Source of the DNA: CAYUZU01 sp964448675
GTDB taxonomy: Bacteria > Planctomycetota > Phycisphaerae > UBA1845 > Fen-1342
Direction of reading: 5' to 3'
Assembly (NCBI GenBank): GCA_964448675.1
Contig: CAYUZU010000009.1
Span: 124,001 to 188,000, forward strand
Length of the DNA: 64,000 bases
Under the pieces are notes generated by a model, which saw only the letters and a program-made list of their open reading frames with translations, made no database searches and had not been told where the DNA came from. The position numbers and the translations under genes are program-made. Shown here in pieces: positions 28,650-37,369 of the stretch; position 1 is the stretch's first letter; each line of letters begins with the position of its first letter.

Positions 28650-30056
28650 ATGAGCAGTCCGATCGTCATCGGCATCCAACTCGGCCCCGCACACCTGCGC
28701 CAGGCCACCCTGCGCACTGTCGACCAGCAATGGCAGGTGACGCTGCGCGAACACCCCCGCGCGGCGGCAGCCACCTTCGCGCAACCGTCCCCGGCCTCGG
28801 TCAACGGCGACACGACGCTGCACCTCGCCGCGCTGCCTGCCGCCGAGGTGCTCACCCGTTCCTGGTCCTTTCCCGATGCGGACGAGCACGCGTTCCGCCA
28901 GATGGTCGCGCTTCGCCTCGAAGCCGACCTCCCCGTATCGCTCGACGACGTGGCCTGGGGCTATCGCCGCGGCGCCGTCGAAAACACGCCCGAAGCCCAG
29001 CGTCCGGTCTTCGCCCAGGCGGCTCGCACCGAGACCGTCCGGCGTCACCTCGACACGTTCAATGGCGCCGGCATTGCGATCGACACGCTGACGACCGAGG
29101 CGGAAGCTCTCAGCGCGCTTTATCGCCATGGTCTGGAACATGAACGGACGCTCGGCAGCGAAGTCCTCGTTCTCGCCGACGACGACGCCTGGCGCGTGGC
29201 GGTGTTCACTGACGGTCTGTTGCGCACACTGCGCCGCGTTCCCGCAGACACCGACAATCCGGCGCTGACCTGTCGTCGCTGTCAGCAGGCGATCGACGCC
29301 CAGGTATCACGCAAGGACGTCCGTTGCGTGCTGTGGTGCGCAACGCCCGCACAAGACGCCGCCGGCGACCAACTGGGTGCCTTGCTGAATACCCCCACCG
29401 AGACCGCGCGGCCAACCGGGCGCCTCACCAGCGATGCCGGCACGCCCATCACCACGGAACAACTCGCGACTTTCGGCCCGGCAATCGGCCTGACCCTGGC
29501 CGGACGGTTCGACGCCGACACCCTCGTCCACCTTGGCGGCACCCGGGCCGAACACGCCCGAACCCCCGGCAACCTGCTCGAACGCCTGGCCGCCCGTCCC
29601 TGGCATGGCGTGGCGGCAGCGCTGCTGGCGCTCGTGGTTGCAGGCGGGCTTCACGTCGGTGCGCTCGCGTGGGAGGTGCAGAAAATGGAGCGCGTGCTCG
29701 CCGACGTCGACGCGTCGCCCGCCCTCACCGAGCTCGAACCGCAAATCCGCGCGATGCAGCGTCTCGATACCTACCGCATCGATGTCGAGAGCATCTTCGC
29801 CGAATTCTGCCGCCACGTGCCCAAGAGCGTCACCCTGTCGTCGATCAACCTGTCGCGCGAACGCCGCATGATCGTCAAGGGCAATGCCAACGACCCCAAA
29901 GCCGTCTTCAAGCTCGCCGACGCCCTGCGCGAAAGCGAGCTCTTCACCGCGGTCAATCCCGAAACCACCGAGCCCGGCAGCTTCACGATCAGTGCCCAAC
30001 TGGTCGGCGTGAAGGCGCTGCCCGCCGCCGGCCTGGGAGGTCGCTCATGGCGCTGA
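28650..30056 (+). CDS. gspL: GspL-like protein (actin-like PilM part plus PilN-type membrane part)
   Basis: This 468-aa inner-membrane protein links the ATPase to the platform. Residues 1-300 form a PilM/GspL actin-like cytoplasmic domain, visible as PIVIGIQLGPAHLRQATL at the start and repeated acidic loops. A membrane segment lies at about 318-340 (AAALLALVVAGGLHVGALAW). A PilN-like periplasmic part follows, with FCRHVPKSVTLSSINLSRE and FKLADALRESELF. Its order before gspM and gspC supports the call. The first ATG in a good context is 28650, after an ACAGGAG; upstream open frame is not protein-like. It overlaps gspM by 10 bases. Confidence 0.85.
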   Translation: MSSPIVIGIQLGPAHLRQATLRTVDQQWQVTLREHPRAAAATFAQPSPASVNGDTTLHLAALPAAEVLTRSWSFPDADEHAFRQMVALRLEADLPVSLDDVAWGYRRGAVENTPEAQRPVFAQAARTETVRRHLDTFNGAGIAIDTLTTEAEALSALYRHGLEHERTLGSEVLVLADDDAWRVAVFTDGLLRTLRRVPADTDNPALTCRRCQQAIDAQVSRKDVRCVLWCATPAQDAAGDQLGALLNTPTETARPTGRLTSDAGTPITTEQLATFGPAIGLTLAGRFDADTLVHLGGTRAEHARTPGNLLERLAARPWHGVAAALLALVVAGGLHVGALAWEVQKMERVLADVDASPALTELEPQIRAMQRLDTYRIDVESIFAEFCRHVPKSVTLSSINLSRERRMIVKGNANDPKAVFKLADALRESELFTAVNPETTEPGSFTISAQLVGVKALPAAGLGGRSWR

Positions 30057-30667
30057 GTACACGAGATCGCAGAGCCGTTTACCTGGGGGGCGGCGTATTG
30101 GCGCTGATTGCCGCCTGGACACTTGTCATCGAACCCGCGTTCGGTGCCTACGACCGGCTCGTCACACGCCACCAGCAGCTCGCGCGACAGGTTTCGCGGG
30201 TCGAGTTCAATCGCGCCAAGGCGGATTACTACCGCGGGCGGGTCGAGGAGTTCGCGCAGCAGGCCGGCCTCTTCGCCGAACCCAAGCCCTACGCCGAACA
30301 GGTCACCACCGTCGCCGAGCAGATTCTCACCGCGGCACAGCAGAGCGGCGTGCAGCTCAAAGGCGCCACCCCAACCACACCCGGCGCCTGGGCCGATGAC
30401 CCATCACTCAGCCTGGCCCGCTTCCACATCGATGCCGAAGTCGCCTGGCCCAAGGCCGACCAGGCCGCCAAGGCGTGGGAGAACATCTTCAAGTTCACGC
30501 AGGCGCTGTACCGCACCCCCGGCGTTCTCAGCATCGAGCAACTCGAGCTCAACGGCGAGTACGGTCCCGGCAATCCGAACGACCCGAACCTCAAGGGCAA
30601 GATCACCGTGCGGATGAACCTGTCCGTCCTGACGGCCCATGACGAGGCGGGAGGCCAGCCATGGTAA
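30047..30667 (+). CDS. gspM: GspM/PilO-like inner-membrane protein
   Basis: This 206-aa bitopic protein has a short basic head, a membrane helix at about 12-30 (VYLGGGVLALIAAWTLVIEP), a coiled-coil-prone stretch (YDRLVTRHQQLARQVSRVEFNRAKADYY) and a ferredoxin-like PilO/GspM domain. The ATG at 30047 follows GGGAGG and lies inside the end of gspL (10-base overlap). The very long open frame upstream is the antiparallel-composition shadow of gspL. Function is inferred from topology and operon order L-M-C. Confidence 0.82.
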   Translation: MALSTRDRRAVYLGGGVLALIAAWTLVIEPAFGAYDRLVTRHQQLARQVSRVEFNRAKADYYRGRVEEFAQQAGLFAEPKPYAEQVTTVAEQILTAAQQSGVQLKGATPTTPGAWADDPSLSLARFHIDAEVAWPKADQAAKAWENIFKFTQALYRTPGVLSIEQLELNGEYGPGNPNDPNLKGKITVRMNLSVLTAHDEAGGQPW

Positions 30668-31389
30668 CTGTCGCACTGACCGACACACACAAACGCTGGA
30701 TCGCCCTGGTCGCGTTCGCCGTCGCCGCCCTCCTGGCCGTCGACGCCATCTATCAGGTCGGCACCCACCTGCAATGGCGCGGCTGGATCAATAACCTGCG
30801 CAACCCGGAGCCTGCTGCCACGACGCAGCCCACCACCCAGCCGACGGACACACAGCCGACCGCCACACAACCCGCAGATACCCAACCAGCAGAGACCCAG
30901 CCATCCGAAACACAGCCCGGCGCGCCCCAACCGCCGGTAACGCCACCACCATCCCCGCCGCCCGGGCCACCACCGCAGGCCACCGGACCGCCGAAGGTCC
31001 ACGGTGCGATCGCGCTGCGCAACGTGCTGGCCCCGCCGCCGCCGCCGCGCAAGAAACTGCAACTTACCGGCGTGCTGGGCGACACGGCGCTGTTCATGGC
31101 GCCACCCAACCGGCCCGTCGCCATCGACGTTGGCCAGGCGGCCCATGGCATCAAGGTGGTCAGGATCGAGGGGTACGCCGTCACCATCGAACATCATGGC
31201 CAAGCCGAAACGATACACCTGTTTCCGCCCGACCAGCCGCCGTCCTCCCCAACGCCGCCGCAGGAACCAACCGCGCAACCGATCACCACCACACAGCCGA
31301 CGACGGCCTTGGCTGAGACCCCGCCGAGCGGCGACCAACCCACTGCTCCGGCCACTGCACCGAGTACCCAACCGAAGGGAACAGACTGA
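30661..31389 (+). CDS. gspC: GspC/PilP-like protein with T-Q-P repeat linker
   Basis: This 242-aa protein has a cytoplasmic stub, a membrane helix at about 12-30 (WIALVAFAVAALLAVDAIY), a low-complexity linker at about 52-95 with at least seven T-Q-P triplets, and a poly-Pro stretch. A small beta domain at about 110-180 (KKLQLTGVLGDTALFM, VGQAAHGIKVVRIEGYAVTIEHHG) resembles the GspC homology region/PilP fold that binds the secretin. The C-terminus is again T/Q/P-rich with no PDZ domain. It overlaps gspM by 7 bases and its stop overlaps the gspD ATG (TGATG). GspC is an inference from topology and neighbours. Confidence 0.78.
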   Translation: MVTVALTDTHKRWIALVAFAVAALLAVDAIYQVGTHLQWRGWINNLRNPEPAATTQPTTQPTDTQPTATQPADTQPAETQPSETQPGAPQPPVTPPPSPPPGPPPQATGPPKVHGAIALRNVLAPPPPPRKKLQLTGVLGDTALFMAPPNRPVAIDVGQAAHGIKVVRIEGYAVTIEHHGQAETIHLFPPDQPPSSPTPPQEPTAQPITTTQPTTALAETPPSGDQPTAPATAPSTQPKGTD

Positions 31390-34358
31390 TGCGTATCCAC
31401 GTTGCCCCCATCAACCTGCTCGTGACCGTCGGCGTCTTTGCCTGCTTCGTCGCCCCGCTGCTGGCCGAGACCAAGCCCGAAGACGAACCCAAGCCGGTGC
31501 CGATCTCGTTCAACAACGCCCCGATGCAACAGATCGCCAAGTTCCTCAACGATCAGCTCGGCAAGCCCGTGATCGTCAGCAACGACGTGCAGCAGATCAA
31601 GATCACGCTGGTCAACCCCAAACCCGTCCCGCTCGACGAGGCGCTGTATCTCCTGCGCACCGCGCTGCACGAGAACGGCGTCGCGATCGAGGAGCGCGCC
31701 CGTACCCTGCACCTCGTCCCGATCAGCCAGGTGTTGAACCGACAAATCGACATGATCCCGCCCGACGGCGACCTCAGCGCTGTCGACCCGCCCAACAAGA
31801 TCGTGCGCAAGATCTTCAACGTCACCAGCTACGACCCCAGCAAGCTCGTTGAAGTGCTCAAACCCATCATGCCCAGCTACGGTCACATTACCGCCGATCC
31901 CACAACCAACAAGCTCATTATCGTCGCCACGGCCGAAGACCTGCTCGGCCTCGCCCAGGTCATCGCCCAACTCGACCAGGCCGAAGCCACCGGCCGCGAG
32001 CTGCGTGTCTTCCCCCTGAAACACAGCGACGTCTACGAAATCGTCCCGCTGCTGGAACAACTCATCTCCAGCTACCTCGGCGTCGAGGTCAAGGCCGCGA
32101 CGAGCGCCGGCGGCAGCGGCCCGCGATCAGGCCAGCCCGGGCAACCCGGCGGTCCACCCGGCGGCCAACCGCAGGGCGGTGGCAATGAGCCCGGCATCCT
32201 CGCCATCGAAGCCGACAAGAAACCCGTCCTGCTCATCCCCGATGCCCGCCGTTCTTCCATCGTCGTCGAAGCCGCACCGCACGTGCTCGCCCAGATCGAC
32301 GACTGGCTCGACCACCTCGACCAACCCAAGCCCCCCAGCACACAAACTGAAATCGTTGAGGTGCAGTACGGCGACGCCGAAGACCTCGCCAATCAGCTCA
32401 CCAACATGCTCAACAACATCCCCGACGACAGCCTGCGCAACGCGCTGCGCATCTTCCCGTTTCCGTCGTCGCGACGGCTGATGATTGTCGGGTCGACGGA
32501 AAACCGCGCCATCCTCAAGGAGTGGCTCGGCGACATCGACACCGAAGACACCGGGCTGCGCATCACCAAGACCTTCAAGCTGAACTATGCCGACGCGCAG
32601 CAGATTGCCGAGAACATCAAGGAGGTCTTTCAGGAGCAAAGCAATCGACGGTTTTTCTACTACGGTTCGCGCGGCCAGGGCGAGTCCGACCGCACCAAGG
32701 TCACCGTCACCGCCAACGTCCGCAACAACAGCGTCACGGTGCTCGCCTCGCCCGAGCGCATGGCCCGCATCGAAGCGCAAATCAAGGAGTGGGACCGGCG
32801 CTTCGAAGGCGATGAGGCCGACCCGCGAATCTACACCCTGCGCTACGCCGACCCCGCCAAGACCAAGGAGCTGCTCGAAAGCCTGTTCACCAAGCAGGAG
32901 CGCTCGGCGCGACCGTGGTGGTGGGACGACGAGGACTCCACCAGCGCCTCGCCGGTCGGCCGCCTCTATGGCCAGTTCCGCTTCGAAGCCTATCCCGAGA
33001 TGGGCAAGCTCATCGCGGTCAGCAAGAACGAAGAGAACTACGAGATCATCGACGACATGATCGCGCAGCTCGACCAGCCGCAGCTGGGCGGCATGCCGCG
33101 CGTGATCGAGCTGCGCTACGCCGACGCCGAAACCCTCGCCGAGCAGCTCAACGCCCTGCTCAACGCACCGGGCACACCCACCTCGGTGCTGCGCCGCGGA
33201 CACGTCAGCACCTTCAAGGACCTGCGCGACGAGGGCTCGCCGTACTCCAGCCGCGATCAGCAGCCCCAGCGCCAGCCACAGCAACAGGACCAACAGTCGT
33301 CCAACGTCATGCAGTTCTGGTGGCAGAATCCGCCATCCGAGATCAAGACCAAGCAGCCCAGCAACCTCGTCGGCAAGTTGCGCATCGTGCCCAACGTCGA
33401 GCAGAACCTCCTGCTCGTCGCCGCCCCCGACGAATACACCCAGGCCATCGAGCGCTTCGTCGCCGATCTCGACAAACCCGGCTACCAGGTCCTCATCAAG
33501 GCCGTCATCGCCGAGATCAGCCACGACGACTCCACCAGCCTCGGCTACCGCTTCTCGACCGATCCCGGCGTGTTCACCTCGGGCGATCCGCTGATCACCG
33601 AGAACGCGCTCCGCGGCTTGCTCAGCTACAGCTTCGAAGACACCTTTGGCCGTCAGAACACGGTTTCGCTCGATGTCGACGTGAACAACCTCATCAGCTT
33701 GCTGCGTCGCGTGACCGATCTCAAGATCATCAGCGAACCCAAGATCCTCACCGCCGACAATGTCGAGGGCGAGTTCTTCGACGGCCAGGACGTCCCGTTC
33801 ATCTCCTCCACGTTAACTACCGACGTCGGTGGCCAGAGCCAGGGCTTCGACTACTTCCCCGTCGGCATCACACTCCGCGTCCGCCCGCACATCACCCAGG
33901 AAGCCAACATCGCCCTGCTCGTCAACCTCCGCATCTCGAGCGTCATCCCCGGCCAGACGCTCTTCGGCGGCGCGATCGTCGACCGCCGCGAAACGACCAC
34001 CCGCGTCGTGCTGGAAGACGGGAAGACCTTCGTCATCAGCGGCATTCTGCGCGAGGAGAAGCGCGAGATTACTCGCCGTATCCCCGGCCTCGGCGACATT
34101 CCGCTGCTGGGCGAGCTCTTCAAACACCGCGAAATCGCGGACGTCAACACCGAACTCCTCATCTGCCTGACCCCGTACGTCATCAGTCCCGACGCCGCCA
34201 CGCGCGACGCGATCGAGGCCGACCCCCACAAGCAGTTCGAACGCAACCCCGGGGAACCGCGTGTTCCCGACCGTCACCATCCCCACGAACCCGCCCCGGA
34301 CGAAGAACCGCTACAGGCCGCCGCCGATGCCGCCATTACGGAACCAGCCACGCCGTGA
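31389..34358 (+). CDS. gspD: type II secretion secretin GspD with expanded N-domain array
   Basis: This 989-aa outer-membrane secretin has a signal peptide ending near LLAE and an N0 domain (about 37-105). About six N1/KH-like ring domains follow, each opening with a strand plus YAD/YGD-type turn (VRKIFNVTSYDPSK, LRVFPLKHSD, VEVQYGDAEDLANQL, TFKLNYADAQQIAENI, YTLRYADPAKTKELL, IELRYADAETLAEQL). Gly/Pro- and Gln-rich insertions lie between them. The secretin core (about 698-940) contains VLIKAVIAEISHDD, IISEPKILTADN, GQDVPFISS, the VGITLRVRPHI strand and PGLGDIPLLGELFKHR. Ordinary GspD has N0-N3 only, so the periplasmic barrel here should be much taller. A C-terminal tail of about 45 residues is disordered and may bind a pilotin. 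Confidence 0.95.
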   Translation: MRIHVAPINLLVTVGVFACFVAPLLAETKPEDEPKPVPISFNNAPMQQIAKFLNDQLGKPVIVSNDVQQIKITLVNPKPVPLDEALYLLRTALHENGVAIEERARTLHLVPISQVLNRQIDMIPPDGDLSAVDPPNKIVRKIFNVTSYDPSKLVEVLKPIMPSYGHITADPTTNKLIIVATAEDLLGLAQVIAQLDQAEATGRELRVFPLKHSDVYEIVPLLEQLISSYLGVEVKAATSAGGSGPRSGQPGQPGGPPGGQPQGGGNEPGILAIEADKKPVLLIPDARRSSIVVEAAPHVLAQIDDWLDHLDQPKPPSTQTEIVEVQYGDAEDLANQLTNMLNNIPDDSLRNALRIFPFPSSRRLMIVGSTENRAILKEWLGDIDTEDTGLRITKTFKLNYADAQQIAENIKEVFQEQSNRRFFYYGSRGQGESDRTKVTVTANVRNNSVTVLASPERMARIEAQIKEWDRRFEGDEADPRIYTLRYADPAKTKELLESLFTKQERSARPWWWDDEDSTSASPVGRLYGQFRFEAYPEMGKLIAVSKNEENYEIIDDMIAQLDQPQLGGMPRVIELRYADAETLAEQLNALLNAPGTPTSVLRRGHVSTFKDLRDEGSPYSSRDQQPQRQPQQQDQQSSNVMQFWWQNPPSEIKTKQPSNLVGKLRIVPNVEQNLLLVAAPDEYTQAIERFVADLDKPGYQVLIKAVIAEISHDDSTSLGYRFSTDPGVFTSGDPLITENALRGLLSYSFEDTFGRQNTVSLDVDVNNLISLLRRVTDLKIISEPKILTADNVEGEFFDGQDVPFISSTLTTDVGGQSQGFDYFPVGITLRVRPHITQEANIALLVNLRISSVIPGQTLFGGAIVDRRETTTRVVLEDGKTFVISGILREEKREITRRIPGLGDIPLLGELFKHREIADVNTELLICLTPYVISPDAATRDAIEADPHKQFERNPGEPRVPDRHHPHEPAPDEEPLQAAADAAITEPATP

Positions 34359-35521
34359 AAACCGCCCGCACACAGACCGCTGCCCACACGTACCGCGCCT
34401 TGCTCGTTGGGACGCTGGCCGCCGTCCTGTTCGCCGGCTGCGCCGCCACCGAACGCACCACCGACCCCCGGTCGCCGGACGAGATCAACGCGCGTCACCG
34501 GCAGCGTTTCGGCGATGCCGAGCTGCCGCGGCGCGTCGGTACGGTCAAGAACGTTGGCCTGCAGCTCCCCGTGATCTCGCCCGACGGACGCCAGCTCCTG
34601 TACCTGAGCACCGATCAGCCTGCCCTGTCGCCGATGACGGTGCTCGGCGCCGACGACCCGAACCACACACCGCCCGACGGCGGCCTGAGCGTTTACCTGG
34701 GCAGCGTTGGTGGTGCACGGAACGAGCGCGTCTCAAGCGAGCGCTGGGCACATTCGCCAATCTGGTCACCCCAAGGCCGGGCCCTTGCCTACGTCGCCCA
34801 CCACGCCGACCAGACGCGCATCGTGCACGTCGATATCGCCAGCGGTCAGCGCACCGACCTGGGTGTGCCCGGCGCCGTGAATTGCCTGCCCCGCTTCGAC
34901 CAGAACGACACCACGCTGCTCTTCTGCACCGGGCCGAGCGCCAACGGCCCGTTCCAAGTCGCGCGCCAGTCCATCGGCCAGACCGCACCCGACCTGCTCA
35001 CGCCGACCGGATACGACTGCCTCTTCCCAATCCGCTCCGACGGCCGCGGCAACGTGCTTTGCGCCGCCGTCAACAGCGACCACCTGGATTGGGTCCGCGC
35101 CGGCCCCGACGGCACCAGCGTCATCTCTCCCGACTGGGGCACGGCCCGACGCCCCGGCCTGCTGCAAACCTGGGCCGGCATCGGCGACCCGCTGTCTCCG
35201 GACGGCGCGAGCGTGCTGTACTACGACGTCATGCGTGACCGCGTCGGCGTGCTCCATATCGAGCAGAAACTCGTCCGCTGGCACCGTCGCGGTACGATTG
35301 CCGGCTGCTGGATCGATGATCAGACCGTCGCCCTGGCCACGCGCGAAGCTGTCTTCGTCGTCAATACCACAACCGGCATGAGCATCGGCGTGTTCAACGG
35401 CCAATGGATTCCAGTTGCCTACGTGCCCGCCAAGCGACGCCTGCTGCTGCTGGGTGCCGACACGCCTCAGCGTTTCGCCATCTGGGAAGTCGTATTCACA
35501 CCTGAAGGGCGTACCCCATGA
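34355..35521 (+). CDS. lipoprotein with TolB/WD40-like beta-propeller, coupled to gspD
   Basis: This 388-aa lipoprotein (lipobox LFAGC) is followed by a probable beta-propeller. Repeated blades contain ISPDGRQLLYLS, WSPQGRALAYVAHH, FDQNDTTLLFCTG, IRSDGRGNVLCAAV and LSPDGASVLYYDV, as in TolB-like or PD40 proteins. It would sit in the periplasm, tethered to a membrane. The GTG start at 34355 overlaps the gspD stop (GTGA) and its stop overlaps the next gene (ATGA). It is therefore translated as part of the T2SS operon and may help assemble or gate the secretin. It is not a standard Gsp component. Confidence 0.8.
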   Translation: MKTARTQTAAHTYRALLVGTLAAVLFAGCAATERTTDPRSPDEINARHRQRFGDAELPRRVGTVKNVGLQLPVISPDGRQLLYLSTDQPALSPMTVLGADDPNHTPPDGGLSVYLGSVGGARNERVSSERWAHSPIWSPQGRALAYVAHHADQTRIVHVDIASGQRTDLGVPGAVNCLPRFDQNDTTLLFCTGPSANGPFQVARQSIGQTAPDLLTPTGYDCLFPIRSDGRGNVLCAAVNSDHLDWVRAGPDGTSVISPDWGTARRPGLLQTWAGIGDPLSPDGASVLYYDVMRDRVGVLHIEQKLVRWHRRGTIAGCWIDDQTVALATREAVFVVNTTTGMSIGVFNGQWIPVAYVPAKRRLLLLGADTPQRFAIWEVVFTPEGRTP

Positions 35522-36126
35522 ACCCTCTCGTCCCCCGTTTCGCTGTGATGTTCGTCATGGGCATATCCCTCGGCGTCGTGCCGTGGCTGGCCGGCTGCGG
35601 ACGTGACCTGCCGCCCGAGACGCCCGAGTTCCGCACCCCCGTGATCAAGCAAATCGAGATTCCCGAGCCGGAGATACCCGACGAGAAACCCGCCGTCGCA
35701 GTTGCCGACCCGATGCCCACACCAACCGGTGCCCCACCGCCGCCACCACCATCACCGACACCCACTGCCGCGGCCAAGCCGATGGAGGCACCGGAAACGC
35801 CCCGGCCTGCCGCCGGCGCCCCATCGATCATCGGCACCTGGCGTGTCACGGACATGCAGCGTGATGGTCAGTCCATGCTGCCTCCCGGCGGGATGGAAAT
35901 GATGTTGACCTTCGCCGAGGGCGGTACGCTGACCATGACCATGACCAACCCGCACATGCCGGAATCGATGTCGCGCACGGGCACCTACAGCATCGACGGC
36001 GACCAGATCACGCTGGAAGTCGAGGGCGAACCCAAGACCGGGGCGTACGTCCTGACGGCAACGTCCCTCAGCATCACCATCAGCGAGGGCGGGGCCGAGA
36101 TGACGCTGGCGATGGCTCGCGTGTAG
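35518..36126 (+). CDS. Pro-rich lipoprotein with lipocalin-like domain
   Basis: This 202-aa lipoprotein has a signal ending in LAGC, a disordered linker rich in Pro/Glu/Ala (about 30-105), and a C-terminal beta domain of about 95 residues. That domain starts IIGTWRV and continues through MEMMLTFAEGGTLTMTM, RTGTYSIDGDQITLEVEG and LSITISEGG. This pattern is common to lipocalin-like/DUF4488-type stand-alone domains that detect small ligands or act as structural modules. The four-base ATGA overlap with the previous lipoprotein makes it the last gene of the T2SS transcription unit. A pilotin role is possible but the fold does not match known pilotins. Confidence 0.72.
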   Translation: MNPLVPRFAVMFVMGISLGVVPWLAGCGRDLPPETPEFRTPVIKQIEIPEPEIPDEKPAVAVADPMPTPTGAPPPPPPSPTPTAAAKPMEAPETPRPAAGAPSIIGTWRVTDMQRDGQSMLPPGGMEMMLTFAEGGTLTMTMTNPHMPESMSRTGTYSIDGDQITLEVEGEPKTGAYVLTATSLSITISEGGAEMTLAMARV

Positions 36127-36301
36127 CCTCGGCAAGAACGGATTTGCGACCAATAGGTGCATTGTTATAGGACGACAAGATTCTTGGAGATTTGTTGAAT
36201 ACACCCTGCCGTTCAATCGTCAACGCCAAGGTGGAATGTAGTCTCTCCGCCAGCACCAAGGCCGGAATCGGTTGCGGCCGATTTGGACCGGAGCAGCGTA
36301 G

Positions 36302-36793
36302 ATGAGCGATGGCGTACGAGACATTCGGGAACTCTTCGGACTCCTCGATGCCGGGCGGCTCGACGAGCTGACGCCGGAAGAGGTCCGTCGGCTGGAAACG
36401 CACCTCGACGCCACGCCAGCGGACGCGGACCGTCTCAGCCGGGTGGCCCCGCCCACCGACCCGCTGCTCCAGGCGCCGCCGCCCTCCGTCCCGCAGCCTC
36501 GTTGGGACGCGGTGTGGGAGAACGTGACTGCCGCCGCGGGCCCCGCGCGGCCCGGGCCGCGGGTGCTCCGTCTCTGGCGCCCGCTGGCAGCGGTGGCGGC
36601 CGCCGTCGTGCTCGGCATCGGCCTGTGGGACTACGATCGCGTCGCCGCCCCGGCGCCCGACGCCTGGCCGGTGCAGTGGGCCGACACGGTCGAGATCGAC
36701 GAGCTCGAATCGGCCGGCGACACGATGCCGCTCGTACTGTCTGCCGGCGACGAAGCCGTCCCCGTCATCTGGGTATTCGAGAGTGAAGGATGA
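36302..36793 (+). CDS. anti-sigma-factor-like membrane protein without a partner sigma gene
   Basis: This 163-aa protein has a small N-terminal helical domain (DIRELFGLLDAGRLDELTPEE and a following VRRLETHLDATPADADRLSR) that looks like the zinc-less anti-sigma domain of planctomycete anti-sigma factors. A Pro-rich linker, one membrane helix at about 98-112 (PLAAVAAAVVLGIGLWDY) and a short periplasmic tail follow. Normally such a gene follows an ECF sigma gene; here the upstream gene is a lipoprotein. A GGAG lies eight bases before the ATG. The upstream 175 bp is AT-richer and can hold a promoter. The call is by architecture only. Confidence 0.5.
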   Translation: MSDGVRDIRELFGLLDAGRLDELTPEEVRRLETHLDATPADADRLSRVAPPTDPLLQAPPPSVPQPRWDAVWENVTAAAGPARPGPRVLRLWRPLAAVAAAVVLGIGLWDYDRVAAPAPDAWPVQWADTVEIDELESAGDTMPLVLSAGDEAVPVIWVFESEG

Positions 36794-36851
36794 GCGTGGT
36801 CCTGCCTGCACGGCGACCGACCGCGTCGTCGCTTCCACGAGGAGACAGCGA

Positions 36852-37361
36852 ATGCAACGTCACCGCTTGTGGCTGATCTCACTGCTTGTCGCGGGGCTGC
36901 TCGCGCCGCCGGCGCTGGCGGCGGACGAGAAGAAGGACGAGCGCCCCGTCGACGTCGAGTTGTGGCTGATCCGCGCCACGACCCGCGACAAGGACGTCTC
37001 CAAGGAGCTGAAAGAGCTCGCCAAGGCACTCAAGAAGCAGTTCAAGTACACGGGCTTCAAGCTCGAGAAGAAGATCACCAAGGACGATATCGACCTCGGC
37101 AAGACCTTCAAGACGCCCTTGCTCGGTAAGTACGAACTGGCCATCAAGCCCACCGAGCGTAGCGGCAAGCGCATCGAGCTCGAGCTCATCCTCACCAAGA
37201 GACCCGACAAGCCCCCGCCTCCCGACAAGGACGGCAAGAAGAAGGAACCCAAGCCCCTGCTGAAGACAAAGCTCAAGCTCAAGGCCGGCCCGTTCATGCC
37301 CATCGGCTGCGGCACGCTCGACGAAAAGGACTACCTCATCGTCGCCGTCCGTGCCCGCTGA
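36852..37361 (+). CDS. secreted Lys-rich protein of unknown function, 169 aa
   Basis: A signal peptide (RHRLWLISLLVAGLLAPPALA) is followed by a compact, highly charged body. VDVELWLIRATTRDKDVSKE and GKTFKTPLLGKYELAI suggest a small beta/alpha domain resembling the short N-domain-like 'interface' modules in secretin-associated proteins, and there is a Lys/Pro linker (PPPPDKDGKKKEPKP). The ATG at 36852 follows GAGGAGA. The end is convergent with the next gene, only eight bases away. I do not recognise a named family. It lies 58 bp after the anti-sigma-like gene and may be co-transcribed with it. Confidence 0.65.
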   Translation: MQRHRLWLISLLVAGLLAPPALAADEKKDERPVDVELWLIRATTRDKDVSKELKELAKALKKQFKYTGFKLEKKITKDDIDLGKTFKTPLLGKYELAIKPTERSGKRIELELILTKRPDKPPPPDKDGKKKEPKPLLKTKLKLKAGPFMPIGCGTLDEKDYLIVAVRAR

Positions 37362-37369
37362 GCGCGGCG

